Position numbers and translations under genes: made by a program. Below, piece after piece: positions 29,100 to 39,003 of a stretch of DNA of 64,000 bases (positions are counted from its first letter, which is position 1; each line of letters opens with the position of its first letter). The DNA lies in the NCBI GenBank assembly GCA_030427585.1, contig JAUIBW010000006.1, positions 148,714 through 212,713 of the forward strand, read 5' to 3'. Source of the stretch: Bacteroidia bacterium. GTDB taxonomy: Bacteria > Bacteroidota > Bacteroidia > Flavobacteriales > Flavobacteriaceae. The notes beneath the pieces were generated by a model. It had not been told where the DNA came from and did no database searches. It was given only the letters and a program-made list of their open reading frames with translations.

Positions 29100-30653
29100 A
29101 TGTCTGAGATGACTACAGAGTCAGAAGAAAGAAAAACCGGAAAAGAATTATACAGTTACCAAAAAGGAGCAATCAATAAGATTTTTAAAAGTTTTGAAGA
29201 TGCTCCCGAAGACTATCACTTGTTATATCAACTACCAACTGGTGGTGGTAAGACAGTGATTTTTTCTGAAATAGTAAGACAATACCTTAAACACCATAAC
29301 AAAAAGGTATTGGTGATGACACATCGTATAGAGTTGTGTAAACAAACATCTAAAATGCTTACCGGTTTTGGGGTAATAAATAAAGTAGTTAACAGCAAGG
29401 CTAATCTAGATGATCAAGAAGAGTATAGCTGTTTTGTAGCTATGGTAGAAACTTTAAACAATAGACTAAATGAAGGTAAACTTGATATCTCAGACATAGG
29501 TTTGGTCATTATTGATGAAGCGCATTATAACTCTTTTACCAAATTGTTTAAGTTTTTCGAAAAATCTTTTATTTTGGGAGTTACAGCTACACCGCTAAGT
29601 TCGAATATGAAATTGCCGATGAAGGATAACTATAACGAACTAATCGTTGGTGAAACGATAGAATCTTTAATCGAAAACGAGTTTCTTGCCAGGGCAGAAG
29701 TCTTCGCTTATAATATGGGGCTAACGTCTTTAGAAGTTGGATCTAATGGAGATTATACAGTAAAATCATCAGAAGATCTGTACACAAACCAGGATATGCT
29801 AGGTAAATTATTAGATGCCTATAAAAAACATTCTTTAGGTAAGAAGACACTAATTTTTAATAATGGAATCAATACTTCGTTACATGTTTTTGATACATTT
29901 AGAGCAGCAGGATTTCCTATTGCACACTTAGATAATACCGCTACAAAAAAGCAAAGAAATCAAATCCTAAAATGGTTTAAAGAAACACCTAATGCAATTC
30001 TAACATCAGTAAGTATTTTAACTACAGGGTTTGACGAACCTACTGTAGATACTATTATACTGAATAGAGCTACTAAATCTTTGACTTTATATTATCAAAT
30101 GATTGGTCGTGGTTCTCGTATCCTTAAAAATAAATCTAAGTTTTCTGTAATTGATCTGGGGAATAACCTATATCGTTTCGGACCTTGGGGTGCAGATTTG
30201 GATTGGCAAAAAATATTTAATTCCCCAAATTACTACATGGATAAACTCCTTAATGATGAGGAGATTGAAAGTAAATTTAAACATGAAATGCCAGAGGAAT
30301 TAAGAGCAGAGTTTGCTAATTCTGAAGAAGTATATTTCGATATCAAAGATACATACATACAATCTGTAAAAAATGGCCAATCATCTAAAGTTGTATTAGA
30401 GCAATCGATAGCTCAACATGCAAAGATATGTATCGAAAATAGTGAAGATATTTATGATGCATTAGGACTAGCTAAAATGCTTGGTGAAGATATAAATTAT
30501 AGAATTCAGGCTTATGCCAAATGTATTAGTAAGAGTACTCATAATTTTTTAACCTGGTTAAAAGATGATTACCGAAAGAAACTAAATACATATTTACGTG
30601 ATAATTTTGATTCTTTATTTGAAGAAATTCATGGTAGACCACCAGAAGATTAA
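29100..30653 (+). CDS. Superfamily 2 DEAD/DEAH-box helicase
   Basis: A 517-residue SF2 helicase, DNA- or RNA-directed ATPase in the cytoplasm. Seen: Q-like YSYQKGAI, motif I LPTGGGKT, motif Ia MTHRIEL, motif II DEAH (IIDEAHYNS), motif III GVTATP, motif V-like TTGFDEPTVD and motif VI QMIGRGSRI. The C-terminal about 130 residues (from about 385) are a helical tail not recognisable as a known domain. It resembles restriction-type/UvrB-like 'type III restriction enzyme res subunit' helicases, but no nuclease or methylase is nearby. A housekeeping role in nucleic-acid repair or RNA metabolism is more likely. Confidence 0.9.
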   Translation: MSEMTTESEERKTGKELYSYQKGAINKIFKSFEDAPEDYHLLYQLPTGGGKTVIFSEIVRQYLKHHNKKVLVMTHRIELCKQTSKMLTGFGVINKVVNSKANLDDQEEYSCFVAMVETLNNRLNEGKLDISDIGLVIIDEAHYNSFTKLFKFFEKSFILGVTATPLSSNMKLPMKDNYNELIVGETIESLIENEFLARAEVFAYNMGLTSLEVGSNGDYTVKSSEDLYTNQDMLGKLLDAYKKHSLGKKTLIFNNGINTSLHVFDTFRAAGFPIAHLDNTATKKQRNQILKWFKETPNAILTSVSILTTGFDEPTVDTIILNRATKSLTLYYQMIGRGSRILKNKSKFSVIDLGNNLYRFGPWGADLDWQKIFNSPNYYMDKLLNDEEIESKFKHEMPEELRAEFANSEEVYFDIKDTYIQSVKNGQSSKVVLEQSIAQHAKICIENSEDIYDALGLAKMLGEDINYRIQAYAKCISKSTHNFLTWLKDDYRKKLNTYLRDNFDSLFEEIHGRPPED

Positions 30654-30656
30654 TAT

Positions 30657-31511
30657 CTAAAATTTCCAAACTATAAAACGGCTTTTTTTATTACCATGCT
30701 CCATTGCAATGGTAGTATGCATTGCTTTTAATTTATCTAATTGTTTCTCTAATTTAGACAAGTGTTCTTTTTTAGAAACCAGACTTGTAAAAAAACCGAC
30801 TTGTTTGGCAAAAGCAACGCTTTGTTTGACCATTCGTTTTAAAAATAAAGCTTCACCACCATTGCACCATAGTTCGTTGGCCTGGCCTCCAAAATTGAGT
30901 TCAAGATGTTCTGCAATACCCAAATTCTTTAATTTTCGAAGTGTTCCTTTAGAAGCTTCTTTTTGTGAAGTATGAAATGGTGGATTACACATTGTAAAAT
31001 CAAAATACTCCTCGTCTTTTACAATTCCTTCAAATATATTAGCATTGTTAGTTTGGTGCCTTATTTCTATGGTATTACTTAGATGTTCATTAATTTTAAG
31101 AATATTCTTTGCAGAGCTCACAGCTGTTCTATCAATATCAACTCCTACCATATGCCAATTATATACCTGTGCGCCCAAAATAGGGTAAATGCAATTGGCT
31201 CCCATACCAATATCTAAACCTTTTATTTTAGTAGTAAATCCTTCTTTTGCCAGAACATCGGCTAAATGATGTATATAATCTACTCTCCCAGGAATAGGAG
31301 GGCAGAGGTAACCTTCTGGGATGTTCCAATCTTTTAATCCATAATAATGTTTTAAAAGAGCTCTGTTTAGTTCTAAAACTGCTTTTTGGTTAGAGAAATC
31401 TATGGTGCTGTTGCCAAACGTATTAATAAATACAAAATTTTCTAATGCCTTATGTGTAGTAACGAGTGCCTCAAAATCATAGGGTTTGTTATGAATATTA
31501 TTAAAATGCAC
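30657..31511 (-). CDS. rlmF: 23S rRNA (adenine1618-N6)-methyltransferase
   Basis: A 284-residue SAM-dependent methyltransferase that modifies A1618 of 23S rRNA. The SAM site is in GLDIGMGANCIYPI, the catalytic NPPF motif is in CNPPFHTSQKEASKG, and the family N-terminus HFNNIHNKPYDFEAL is present. Length matches RlmF (E. coli about 308). It converges with the helicase gene (3-bp gap). The Crp/Fnr remnant lies 11 bp upstream on the same strand. Confidence 0.95.
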   Translation of the reverse strand: MHFNNIHNKPYDFEALVTTHKALENFVFINTFGNSTIDFSNQKAVLELNRALLKHYYGLKDWNIPEGYLCPPIPGRVDYIHHLADVLAKEGFTTKIKGLDIGMGANCIYPILGAQVYNWHMVGVDIDRTAVSSAKNILKINEHLSNTIEIRHQTNNANIFEGIVKDEEYFDFTMCNPPFHTSQKEASKGTLRKLKNLGIAEHLELNFGGQANELWCNGGEALFLKRMVKQSVAFAKQVGFFTSLVSKKEHLSKLEKQLDKLKAMHTTIAMEHGNKKSRFIVWKF

Positions 31512-31522
31512 GTTTACTTAAT

Positions 31523-32112
31523 TTATTTTATTATTTTCTCGTTTAATTTCATCAATACCCGGTTTAAACTTCTTAAAGTAATCCCCATATAATTAGCGAT
31601 ATCTTTTTTAGAAATCACTTCGATAAGTTCAGGAAAAGCCTCTTTAAGCTTTAAAATATTATCTTCTATGGTATAGGATTGCTGGTAAGAATGTCTTGGA
31701 GCTTTATATCCAATTTTAATCGCCATTGCTTTCATAACTAACGGTTAAATCTTTTGTCTTGTTCTAATAAATAATTAAAATGGGTATAAGAGATTTTATA
31801 AACCTCTAGCTTAGTGATGGCTTCAATACTACAAAAACTCAATTTACCACTAAAAACTTCTAATTCTCCAAATTTCATTCCTTTACCCAGGAATTCCTGA
31901 ATAAAATCTTTTCCATTTTCATCAGACAAATAACATTTTGCAATGCCTTCTTTAATAATAAAAACCGAAGCATATTTTTTTTCTTGCTCTATTATCTTTT
32001 GTTTTGGTAGATATCTATCTTCAAAAAAATAATCAATATCTAATCGACAAAGAATATCTATATAATCCAATAATTCCTGATCAGTTCTTATCATTTTTTT
32101 GCCTTTGGACAT
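31523..32112 (-). pseudogene. Crp/Fnr-family regulator split by a frameshift
   Basis: Two adjacent frames make up one typical Crp/Fnr protein. The first (31738-32112, 124 residues) is the cyclic-nucleotide-binding-like sensor domain (VFIIKEGIAKCYLSDENGKD, FLGKGMKFGELEVFSG) and ends RFNR then TAG. The second (31523-31735, 70 residues) is the helix-turn-helix half (VISKKDIANYMGITLRSLNR). They are one base apart in frame; stop and new ATG lie only 2 bp apart (TAGTTATG). Together 194 residues is the normal size. Either a frameshift has inactivated the gene, or the read contains an error, or the halves are made separately by re-initiation. No Cys or heme ligand pattern is seen, so a signal cannot be named. 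Confidence 0.8.
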
Positions 32113-32187
32113 TTGTCCTTTTTATTTATCTCTACAAATTATTTCTTTGAATCCAGTAAAATTATACAATAAAAAAGGGATAAAATA

Positions 32188-32775
32188 ATGCAAATAGAAA
32201 GATTATTAAAACAAATAGAATTTATTAAGGAAATTGATAAAATTAAATACATACAACGCCAAACCAAATTATTTAATAGTGATAGACGTGAAAATGATGC
32301 AGAACACAGCTGGCATTTGGCAATGATGGTACTTGTTTTAGCAGAGCATTCTAATACACCTATTGATATTCTCAAAGTTCTAAAAATGGTATTGATTCAT
32401 GATATTGTTGAAATAGACACAGGAGATGTTTTTATTTATGATACGATAAAAAATCATACAAATACCAAAGAAGAACTAAAATCGGCTCAACGAATATTTG
32501 GAATACTCCCCGAAGAACAATCAAAGGAATTTATTGAAATTTGGCTGGAGTTTGAAGAAGGAAAAACTAATGAAGCCAAATTTGCCAAGGCATTAGATAG
32601 ATTTGAACCTACTCTACAAAATGACTCTAATAATGGTGGTACATGGTATGATTTTGATGTCGAATATCAAAAGGTATATAAAAAAACAAAGACCATAAAT
32701 AAAGGATCTACTCGTTTGTGGAAATATTCTGAAGCACTAATCAATAAGCATTATAAAGTAGTATTAGATGATTAA
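32188..32775 (+). CDS. HD-domain phosphohydrolase (YfbR/HDDC2-like)
   Basis: A 195-residue metal-dependent phosphohydrolase. Metal ligands: His in AEHSWHLAMM and the HD pair in LIHDIVEIDTGD. The family includes 5'-deoxynucleotidases (YfbR) and human HDDC2; substrate here is probably a nucleotide monophosphate, by family only. Divergent from the Crp/Fnr remnant (75-bp gap). It overlaps the broken MFS gene by 8 bp, so they formed one transcript. Confidence 0.9.
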   Translation: MQIERLLKQIEFIKEIDKIKYIQRQTKLFNSDRRENDAEHSWHLAMMVLVLAEHSNTPIDILKVLKMVLIHDIVEIDTGDVFIYDTIKNHTNTKEELKSAQRIFGILPEEQSKEFIEIWLEFEEGKTNEAKFAKALDRFEPTLQNDSNNGGTWYDFDVEYQKVYKKTKTINKGSTRLWKYSEALINKHYKVVLDD

Positions 32776-33918
32776 TCAGAAATATTCTATCTACACGGTT
32801 AATTTTGCTTTGATTTGTGTAAGCTCTTTATTTTTTTCGGCAAGCTATAACATGTTAATCCCAGAATTACCTGCATATTTAAGTAATCTTGGTGGGGCAG
32901 AGTATAAGGGGTTGATCATTTCTTTATTTACACTCACAGCAGGATTATCAAGGCCTTTTAGTGGTAAAATTACAGATACGATAGGACGCAAACCGGTAAT
33001 GACTATTGGTATAATTGTATGTATAGTATGTGGTTTTTTGTACCCGGTATTGACTACCATTTCTGGTTTTCTTTTTTTAAGATTATTACACGGTTTTTCT
33101 ACCGGTTTTAGTCCAACAGCAATTTCTGCATATATAGCAGATATTGTCCCCAAAGAACGTTGGGGAGAAGCATTTGGGATACAAGGCTTATGCTTTGGTA
33201 CAGGTTTGGCTTTGGGGCCAGCTCTGGGTAGCTTTATTAAGATGTACTCTTCTATAGTTCTTCAATAATTGCTTTTATAGCTGTTGCGTTAATTGTTAAC
33301 GCAAAAGAAACGCTAAAAAACAAACAGCATTTTAATACATCTATTCTTAGGATTTCGAGAAATGATATTATCGCTATAGAAGTTCTACCTTCGGCAATTA
33401 TAACTTTTTTATGTTATATTGCTTTTGGAGTTATTTTAACCTTAATTCCTGATTGGAGTGATCATTTAGGAATCAGGAATAAAGGAACATTTTTTATTGT
33501 TTTCACTATCTCCTCTTTGTGTATTCGATTTGTTACCAGAAAAGTATCAGACAATTATGGAAGAGAAATTATCATTATTATAAGCCTTATCATTTTGTTT
33601 TTGGCATTAATTCTGGTAGGTCTTCTAGATACAGCCAATGGGTTACTTATTGCAGCAATGTTCTACGGATTGGCAATGGGAATACTATCTCCAACATTAA
33701 ACGCCTGGACTATAGATATGAGCGATCCAAATCATAGAGGAAAAGCAATGGCAACAATGTATATTGCACTAGAAGCAGGTATTGGTTTGGGAGCTTTCTT
33801 TTCTGGATGGTATTATCAAGATGTGATTTCTAAAATCCCACTCATTATGTATGCGTGTGCATTTATGGTTTTTGTAGCATTTATCTATATGATGCATAAA
33901 CTAAAAGAAAAGTCATAA
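32768..33918 (+). pseudogene. Major facilitator superfamily transporter, frameshifted
   Basis: A 12-helix MFS exporter broken near 33243. The N-terminal frame (32768-33268) ends with IKMYSSIVLQ after helix 5; the correct continuation, LFYSSSIIAFIAVALIVNAK, is open in another frame through to the stop at 33918. Adding one base in AAGATGTACTC (for example GG instead of G) restores a continuous protein of about 384 residues. Motif A is intact (GKITDTIGRKPV), as are LHGFSTGFSPTAISAYIAD and the second-half GLAMGILSPTLNAWTID. Either a recent single-base deletion or a sequencing/assembly error. Substrate unknown. Confidence 0.85.
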
Positions 33919-33923
33919 AAATA

Positions 33924-34622
33924 CTAAAGCCATTTTGCTTTTATGTCTTTATATTTTGTTCTTCCGATAGGTATAAGTACTCCGTTTTTTAATTCCGCAA
34001 TATACTTACTACCTGATTTTACAATGATTTCTTTTATTTCTGATATTTTTACCAAATATGATTTATGTATACGTTCAAAAGTATCTGGTAGGAGTTGCTG
34101 CAACTTTTCGAGAGATTTATCATGCAATTCTTTTTTTCCGTTAGTAAGGAATAGTTCTGTATATGCACCTGCACCTTTTATAAACAATACGTCTTCGATA
34201 GGGATTAATTGTATTCTACCTTTTTTCTTCACTGCCAATAATTTAACCTTATGGGTTTCTGTTTTTTCTTTTGATAAAACTCTATTAAAGGCTTGCTCTA
34301 ATCTACCCTTGCTAAAAGGCTTAGGAACAAAGTCCAACACTCCATATTCAAAAGCTGATATTGCTCGTTCATAATTTGCAGAAATGATAACGGTATGAAA
34401 TGATTCTGATACAGCTGTACCAAGGATATCAAAACCACTTTCTCCATTAAGGTTTAAATCCAAAAGTACCACATCTAGCGAATTATTTTTAATAAATTCC
34501 AATGCTTCTGATAGTGCTTCTACATGGTGTAACGAGTTTAGCGTATCTGCAAAAAAATCTCTGGTCATTCTTTCGATTCTCTTGGCTATTCTGGCTTCAT
34601 CTTCGACTATTAAGATATTCAT
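33924..34622 (-). CDS. LytTR-family response regulator (TonB receptor-linked system)
   Basis: A 232-residue regulator: receiver domain (1-118) with phospho-acceptor Asp55 in VVLLDLNLNG; LytTR domain (about 130-230) with FERIHKSYLVKISEIKEI. It is more distant from the two module regulators at 22142 and 43966, which are near-paralogues of each other. It is separated by 4 bp from its kinase gene and is convergent with the MFS remnant. A likely target is the divergent operon at 36546 or its own promoter. Confidence 0.94.
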   Translation of the reverse strand: MNILIVEDEARIAKRIERMTRDFFADTLNSLHHVEALSEALEFIKNNSLDVVLLDLNLNGESGFDILGTAVSESFHTVIISANYERAISAFEYGVLDFVPKPFSKGRLEQAFNRVLSKEKTETHKVKLLAVKKKGRIQLIPIEDVLFIKGAGAYTELFLTNGKKELHDKSLEKLQQLLPDTFERIHKSYLVKISEIKEIIVKSGSKYIAELKNGVLIPIGRTKYKDIKAKWL

Positions 34623-34626
34623 AAGA

Positions 34627-36306
34627 CTAGTTATCTATTTTTATACTGTTTTTCCAACCATTTGGTATAGCTTCAGAAGAAAAGCTCCATTTCGAAGCAT
34701 AACTTTCTGTTAATCTAGCTTTTATATACTTAATTCCGGTGCCTTCTATTATCTTTTTTTCTGTATTTCTCACTTTGGCAATCGTTAAAAATGTATAGGT
34801 TTTATAAGTATAACCAGTTTCAAAAATTAATTTGAACGTTATACTATTGTCGTCATTAGGAAGACTATGAGTTATTCCATTTTCTAATAAAGTATGTAGT
34901 ATTGCTGGAGGGATTTTTTGATCAGGATCTATATTTTCTTCTTCCCAATGATATTTTATTTCTTTTCGATACTCCATAATATTAAGATGTGTACGGCATA
35001 ATTCTATTTCCTGGCTAACAGGAATTAGGGTTTGATTCTCTATTTGATTAAAAAGTTTAAATTCCTGAGCCAGTGCTTCTATAAAAGCAACCCCTTTTTG
35101 TGGTGATTCCTCAACCCAATCTATCAATGAAGTTAGTGTATTCATCAAAAAATGTGGTTGAATATTCTTTTTTAGTAATTCTAATCGAAGACGAGTAGAC
35201 TGTACTAAAGATTCTTCATACGCCAGTCGTTGTTCTTTTGTTCTTACAGAGAGGATATAAAACATACCTAGAAGGATAATTCCAAAACCTGCAAAAAGAC
35301 TGATATCGTAATAGGTAATGGCATTTATAAGAGCACATAAGATCAAAGCTAGTAGTACTATAATAGCACCTTTCATCTTTTTGTAAGCCCCATAAAGAAT
35401 AATCCCGAAAGAAAAAAACCACATCGTCATACCTATGTTATATGCAGTTAAATCATAACTATAATGATCGATTAAAAAGACAAATAGCAATACCCCTATA
35501 TATGTTATTAGTATAGTTTTCCGATTAGGGAAAGGAAATTGTAATGAAAAATATAAAGGCGCCAAAATGGCGATACAAAATGTTAATCCTCCTATAATTT
35601 CTAACCGAATATGATGTTGGCTATAATGAATTGGAACATAAAATTTAACATACTCCACCATAATTAGAGCAAAAAACAAAAAACAATTAATACTAAAGAT
35701 TAAGATGGGATATCCTTTTTTTTCATTTAGAAAAAGGAAAAAAAAGTAAAGAGAAGCAATCAGGAAAGCACCAGCAAAAATGTGCATAAATGCTGTGTTG
35801 ATGAGTTCTGACCTTACCAAATGGTCATAATCGTCAACATGTATATGAAGTTTTCTCCAGTGATTGGGAAAATAATATAAGCTAGTTTTTAACGCTAGTA
35901 TATGTGATCCTTTTGTTGCTAAAGTATCAGGGATATTAAAAGTCGCCCACAATTCACCTGATGGTTCACGAGTAGCTTCTTGTCCGGGGTTTCCATTTTT
36001 ACCTATGAGCACTCCATCCCAAAAGACATCGTATTCTCCAAAAGTATTTATAAAGATCCCATAATGCTGAAATGATTCTGGCGCTTTTGTAATTTCAACC
36101 TCGGTTCTGGACCAAAAAACTTCTCCTTCCACTACATCTACTTTATTTTCCCATTGTTGATCATTCCAGTTTTTGGCAGCCCATTCTAGATGATCTCCAA
36201 TTTTATATCGCGAATCTTTGATCTTAGAAATGCGGTCTCTGGAGCAAGAGCTTACTAGTAGAATCGTAAATACTAAAAGGAAATAGTATAATAATTTAAA
36301 ATTCAT
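34627..36306 (-). CDS. Sensor histidine kinase with periplasmic sandwich domain, 7TM (7TMR-DISM-like) and LytS kinase
   Basis: A 559-residue sensor. The N-terminus looks like a lipoprotein signal (LLVSSC, Cys21), unusual for a polytopic kinase. A beta-sandwich follows (about 35-160; YGIFINTFGEYDVFWDGVLI), resembling galactose/carbohydrate-binding or 7TMR-DISM extracellular domains. Seven helices span about 172-355. A short coiled linker leads to the His_kinase motif NIQPHFLMNTLTSL (His385), N-box PPAILHTLLENGITHS and G-box EGTGIKYIKARL. It probably senses a sugar or cell-wall-type ligand in the periplasm. It is divergent from the receptor operon at 36546 (239 bp). Confidence 0.92.
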   Translation of the reverse strand: MNFKLLYYFLLVFTILLVSSCSRDRISKIKDSRYKIGDHLEWAAKNWNDQQWENKVDVVEGEVFWSRTEVEITKAPESFQHYGIFINTFGEYDVFWDGVLIGKNGNPGQEATREPSGELWATFNIPDTLATKGSHILALKTSLYYFPNHWRKLHIHVDDYDHLVRSELINTAFMHIFAGAFLIASLYFFFLFLNEKKGYPILIFSINCFLFFALIMVEYVKFYVPIHYSQHHIRLEIIGGLTFCIAILAPLYFSLQFPFPNRKTILITYIGVLLFVFLIDHYSYDLTAYNIGMTMWFFSFGIILYGAYKKMKGAIIVLLALILCALINAITYYDISLFAGFGIILLGMFYILSVRTKEQRLAYEESLVQSTRLRLELLKKNIQPHFLMNTLTSLIDWVEESPQKGVAFIEALAQEFKLFNQIENQTLIPVSQEIELCRTHLNIMEYRKEIKYHWEEENIDPDQKIPPAILHTLLENGITHSLPNDDNSITFKLIFETGYTYKTYTFLTIAKVRNTEKKIIEGTGIKYIKARLTESYASKWSFSSEAIPNGWKNSIKIDN

Positions 36307-36356
36307 GTATTGTAAAATAGTATAAAGTAAAATTAACTTAAAAACCTGACTTCTGA

Positions 36357-36387
36357 GAGCTGTTTACCTATATATAGAGCAGTTGAT
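36357..36387 (+). promoter_or_regulatory. Direct repeats, candidate LytTR operator of the receptor system
   Basis: GAGCTGTTTAC (36357-36367) and GAGCAGTTGAT (36377-36387) are direct repeats starting 20 bp apart, about two helical turns. That is the usual geometry of LytTR half-sites, and the second fits the consensus at 8 of 9 positions. They lie 50-80 bp upstream of the kinase gene start. Confidence 0.45.
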
Positions 36388-36545
36388 AAAAAATACCTTG
36401 AAAAGATACTGACTAAAACCGAGTTTTACTCTATCAATTAAAAATCGACAGTATGTGATATGCCATGATCTATTAGATTAAAATAAAAATCTAAATACAT
36501 ATTGGCAAATTCCATCTGATAACTAAAAAGGAAGTAAATAAACAG

Positions 36546-38945
36546 ATGAGACAAAATTTAAAAGCCTTAATACTAGTTTGGTTTTCAATAACCTATACTG
36601 TGGCACAACAATCAAAAATTGGAAAAGCAGAAGTAACCGGAAAAATAATTGAGAACGCGACAAATGAAGCGTTACCATTTGCATCAGTAATTTTAAAAGA
36701 CACAATACAGCAATTAGTTGAAGGAGTAATCACCAACGAAGATGGAGTATATACCATTATGGATATTCCTGTGGGGAATTATAGCTTAGAAGTAACGTAT
36801 ACCGGGTTTAAAGCATACTCACAGCCATTAGAAATTAAAGAAACTCGTCAAAAAATAAATCTAAAACCCATCCTGTTACTAGAAGAAACCGTATCGCTTG
36901 ATGAAGTAAGAATTACTACCGAGACATCACAAGTTTCTTTACGTTTAGATAAAAAAGTATTTAAAGTAGGCAAAGATATATTATCACAAAGTGGTTCGGT
37001 TACTGATGTATTAGGTAATGTACCATCTGTAGCAGTAGATCCATCAGGAACGGTACAATTAAGAGGTAATGCCAATGTTACTATTTTGATTAATGGCAGA
37101 CGATCTGGATTAACATCTGCCCAGGCATTAGAACAAATCCCTTCTGATAATGTAGATAGAGTAGAGGTAATCACTACTCCTTCTGCGAGGTATGATGCTT
37201 CTGGATCGGCAGGAATCATTAATATTATTCTTAAGAAAAATACCAAAGGAGGGCTAACCGGGCAATTAAGGACAGTTGTGGGAACACCAGATGATTATAG
37301 ACTATACGGTAGTTTTAGTTATAAAGCAGAAAAGTTTAATTTTTTTGCTAATGCCGGAATTCGATATACAGATTATGAAGGAGAGTATACCAAACAACAA
37401 AGATCAATTAGAAATAACACCACAGTATATTTAGACCAACGCGAGGATCAGGACAGACATGATGATGGAAAACTAATTTATGTTGGTGCAGATTATTATC
37501 TAAATAAAAATAATTCGATCACAGCTGCTTTTTATAGAAATCAAACAGAAGATACCGATAAAACGATACTTACCTATGGGTATACTTCTGCTACGACAGC
37601 AATCGATAGTATATTAACTACGCTAGGAAACTCTAAAGAAAAAAGGTCCTATAACCAACTTGAAATGAACTATACCAAAACTTTTGCAAAAGAAGGAAGG
37701 AAATTAACCTTTGACCTACAGTATGATTTTTGGGATAGTACCAAAAAATGGAATGTTCGTACCCAAAAAGAAACTCCTATACTAACTCCAATATCAAATT
37801 TGAGAACAAAATCTACAAACAATAATAATGACATTGTTTTACAGTCTGATTTTGTAACTCCGTTTGGAGAAAATACAAAACTGGAAATCGGAGCCAAATA
37901 TGAAAACAGGCATGTAACCGATGGATTTATTGCAGAAGAGCTTGTAAATGGTAACTATCAATTATTAGACAACCTGGATAATGAACTGGCATATGATGAA
38001 CGAATTATTGGAGGATACATTCAATACGGAAGTAAAATTGGCAAGTTTAGCTATTTGTTAGGTCTACGAATCGAAGATACTAATATTAGGATTAAAGATG
38101 AAGAAGGTAGCTTTAATAACACTAACACTTTTACCAATTTGTTTCCTACTTTAAATATAGGATATGCTATTAGTGAAAACACAAACTTTCAGTTAAACTA
38201 TAGTAAAAGAATAAACAGACCATCCCTATGGCAGTTAAATCCATTTTCTGAGCTTGAAGATTTTAATGTTCGATTTTTTGGTAATCCAACACTAAAATCT
38301 GCTTTTACAGATGCAGTAGAGTTATCACTTTTACAAAAAGGAACAAAATTTACAATAAACCCAAGTGTTTATTATTCCTATACCACTGATGATACACAAT
38401 GGTATACGACTCAGAATGATGATGGTATTTTTGTAAGTACAATTATCAATTTAGATTTAGAAAAACGATACGGTTTTGAGCTTTCAGCTTCATATAATCC
38501 ACTAAAATGGCTTAGTTTTAATGGTGATTTTAATGCTTACCGTTTTGACCAGGAAGGAACCACTGGTACACAACAACTGGATTTCTCTGACGAGACATGG
38601 CAAACTTCTCTAAATACCAGAATAAAACTTAAACACGGGATCTCTATTCAAAGTAGATTTAATCACCAGGGAGAAAGAGGTAATGCGCAATCTAAAAGAA
38701 AATCGATTTCTTATGTAAATCTTGGGGCAAGTAAGAAGTTATTTAACAATCGAGGAAATTTAATTTTTAATGTTAGTAATGTTTTTGACAGCCGTAAAAC
38801 CCGACAGGAGATAACCGGAACCGATTTTTTTGTAAATCAGATGAGCAGTCGTAATGGTGCAAGATGGTCGTTGAGTTTTGTATACAAGTTTAATGGTAAA
38901 TCGGGACACAAAACCAGACAAGTACAACGAAGTAATAGAAATTAG
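36546..38945 (+). CDS. TonB-dependent receptor-like outer-membrane beta-barrel protein
   Basis: A 799-residue outer-membrane protein with a Sec signal (cleavage near TVAQQ), carboxypeptidase-regulatory-like domain (about 27-105; VTGKIIENATNEALPFASVI), a plug-like domain (about 125-220; LRGNANVTILINGRRSGL) and a large barrel of the OMP_b-brl_3 type. The last barrel strand is WSLSFVYKFN, followed by a basic 20-residue tail ending RSNRN, so it does not end in the usual aromatic residue. No STN domain, so no sigma-type signalling. It is first in an operon with a PD40 lipoprotein, an esterase and a serine hydrolase, and is divergent from the LytTR system. Confidence 0.92.
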   Translation: MRQNLKALILVWFSITYTVAQQSKIGKAEVTGKIIENATNEALPFASVILKDTIQQLVEGVITNEDGVYTIMDIPVGNYSLEVTYTGFKAYSQPLEIKETRQKINLKPILLLEETVSLDEVRITTETSQVSLRLDKKVFKVGKDILSQSGSVTDVLGNVPSVAVDPSGTVQLRGNANVTILINGRRSGLTSAQALEQIPSDNVDRVEVITTPSARYDASGSAGIINIILKKNTKGGLTGQLRTVVGTPDDYRLYGSFSYKAEKFNFFANAGIRYTDYEGEYTKQQRSIRNNTTVYLDQREDQDRHDDGKLIYVGADYYLNKNNSITAAFYRNQTEDTDKTILTYGYTSATTAIDSILTTLGNSKEKRSYNQLEMNYTKTFAKEGRKLTFDLQYDFWDSTKKWNVRTQKETPILTPISNLRTKSTNNNNDIVLQSDFVTPFGENTKLEIGAKYENRHVTDGFIAEELVNGNYQLLDNLDNELAYDERIIGGYIQYGSKIGKFSYLLGLRIEDTNIRIKDEEGSFNNTNTFTNLFPTLNIGYAISENTNFQLNYSKRINRPSLWQLNPFSELEDFNVRFFGNPTLKSAFTDAVELSLLQKGTKFTINPSVYYSYTTDDTQWYTTQNDDGIFVSTIINLDLEKRYGFELSASYNPLKWLSFNGDFNAYRFDQEGTTGTQQLDFSDETWQTSLNTRIKLKHGISIQSRFNHQGERGNAQSKRKSISYVNLGASKKLFNNRGNLIFNVSNVFDSRKTRQEITGTDFFVNQMSSRNGARWSLSFVYKFNGKSGHKTRQVQRSNRN

Positions 38946-39003
38946 CCAGACATATAACTATATTATTGTCTTTGTATCGCTAAAAAACATGAAAAAATAA
39001 ACA

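Noticed and set aside
29100..30653. Helicase as part of a restriction or defence system
   Set aside because: No methylase of DNA, nuclease or other defence gene next to it; the neighbour RlmF is an rRNA methyltransferase and is on the other strand.
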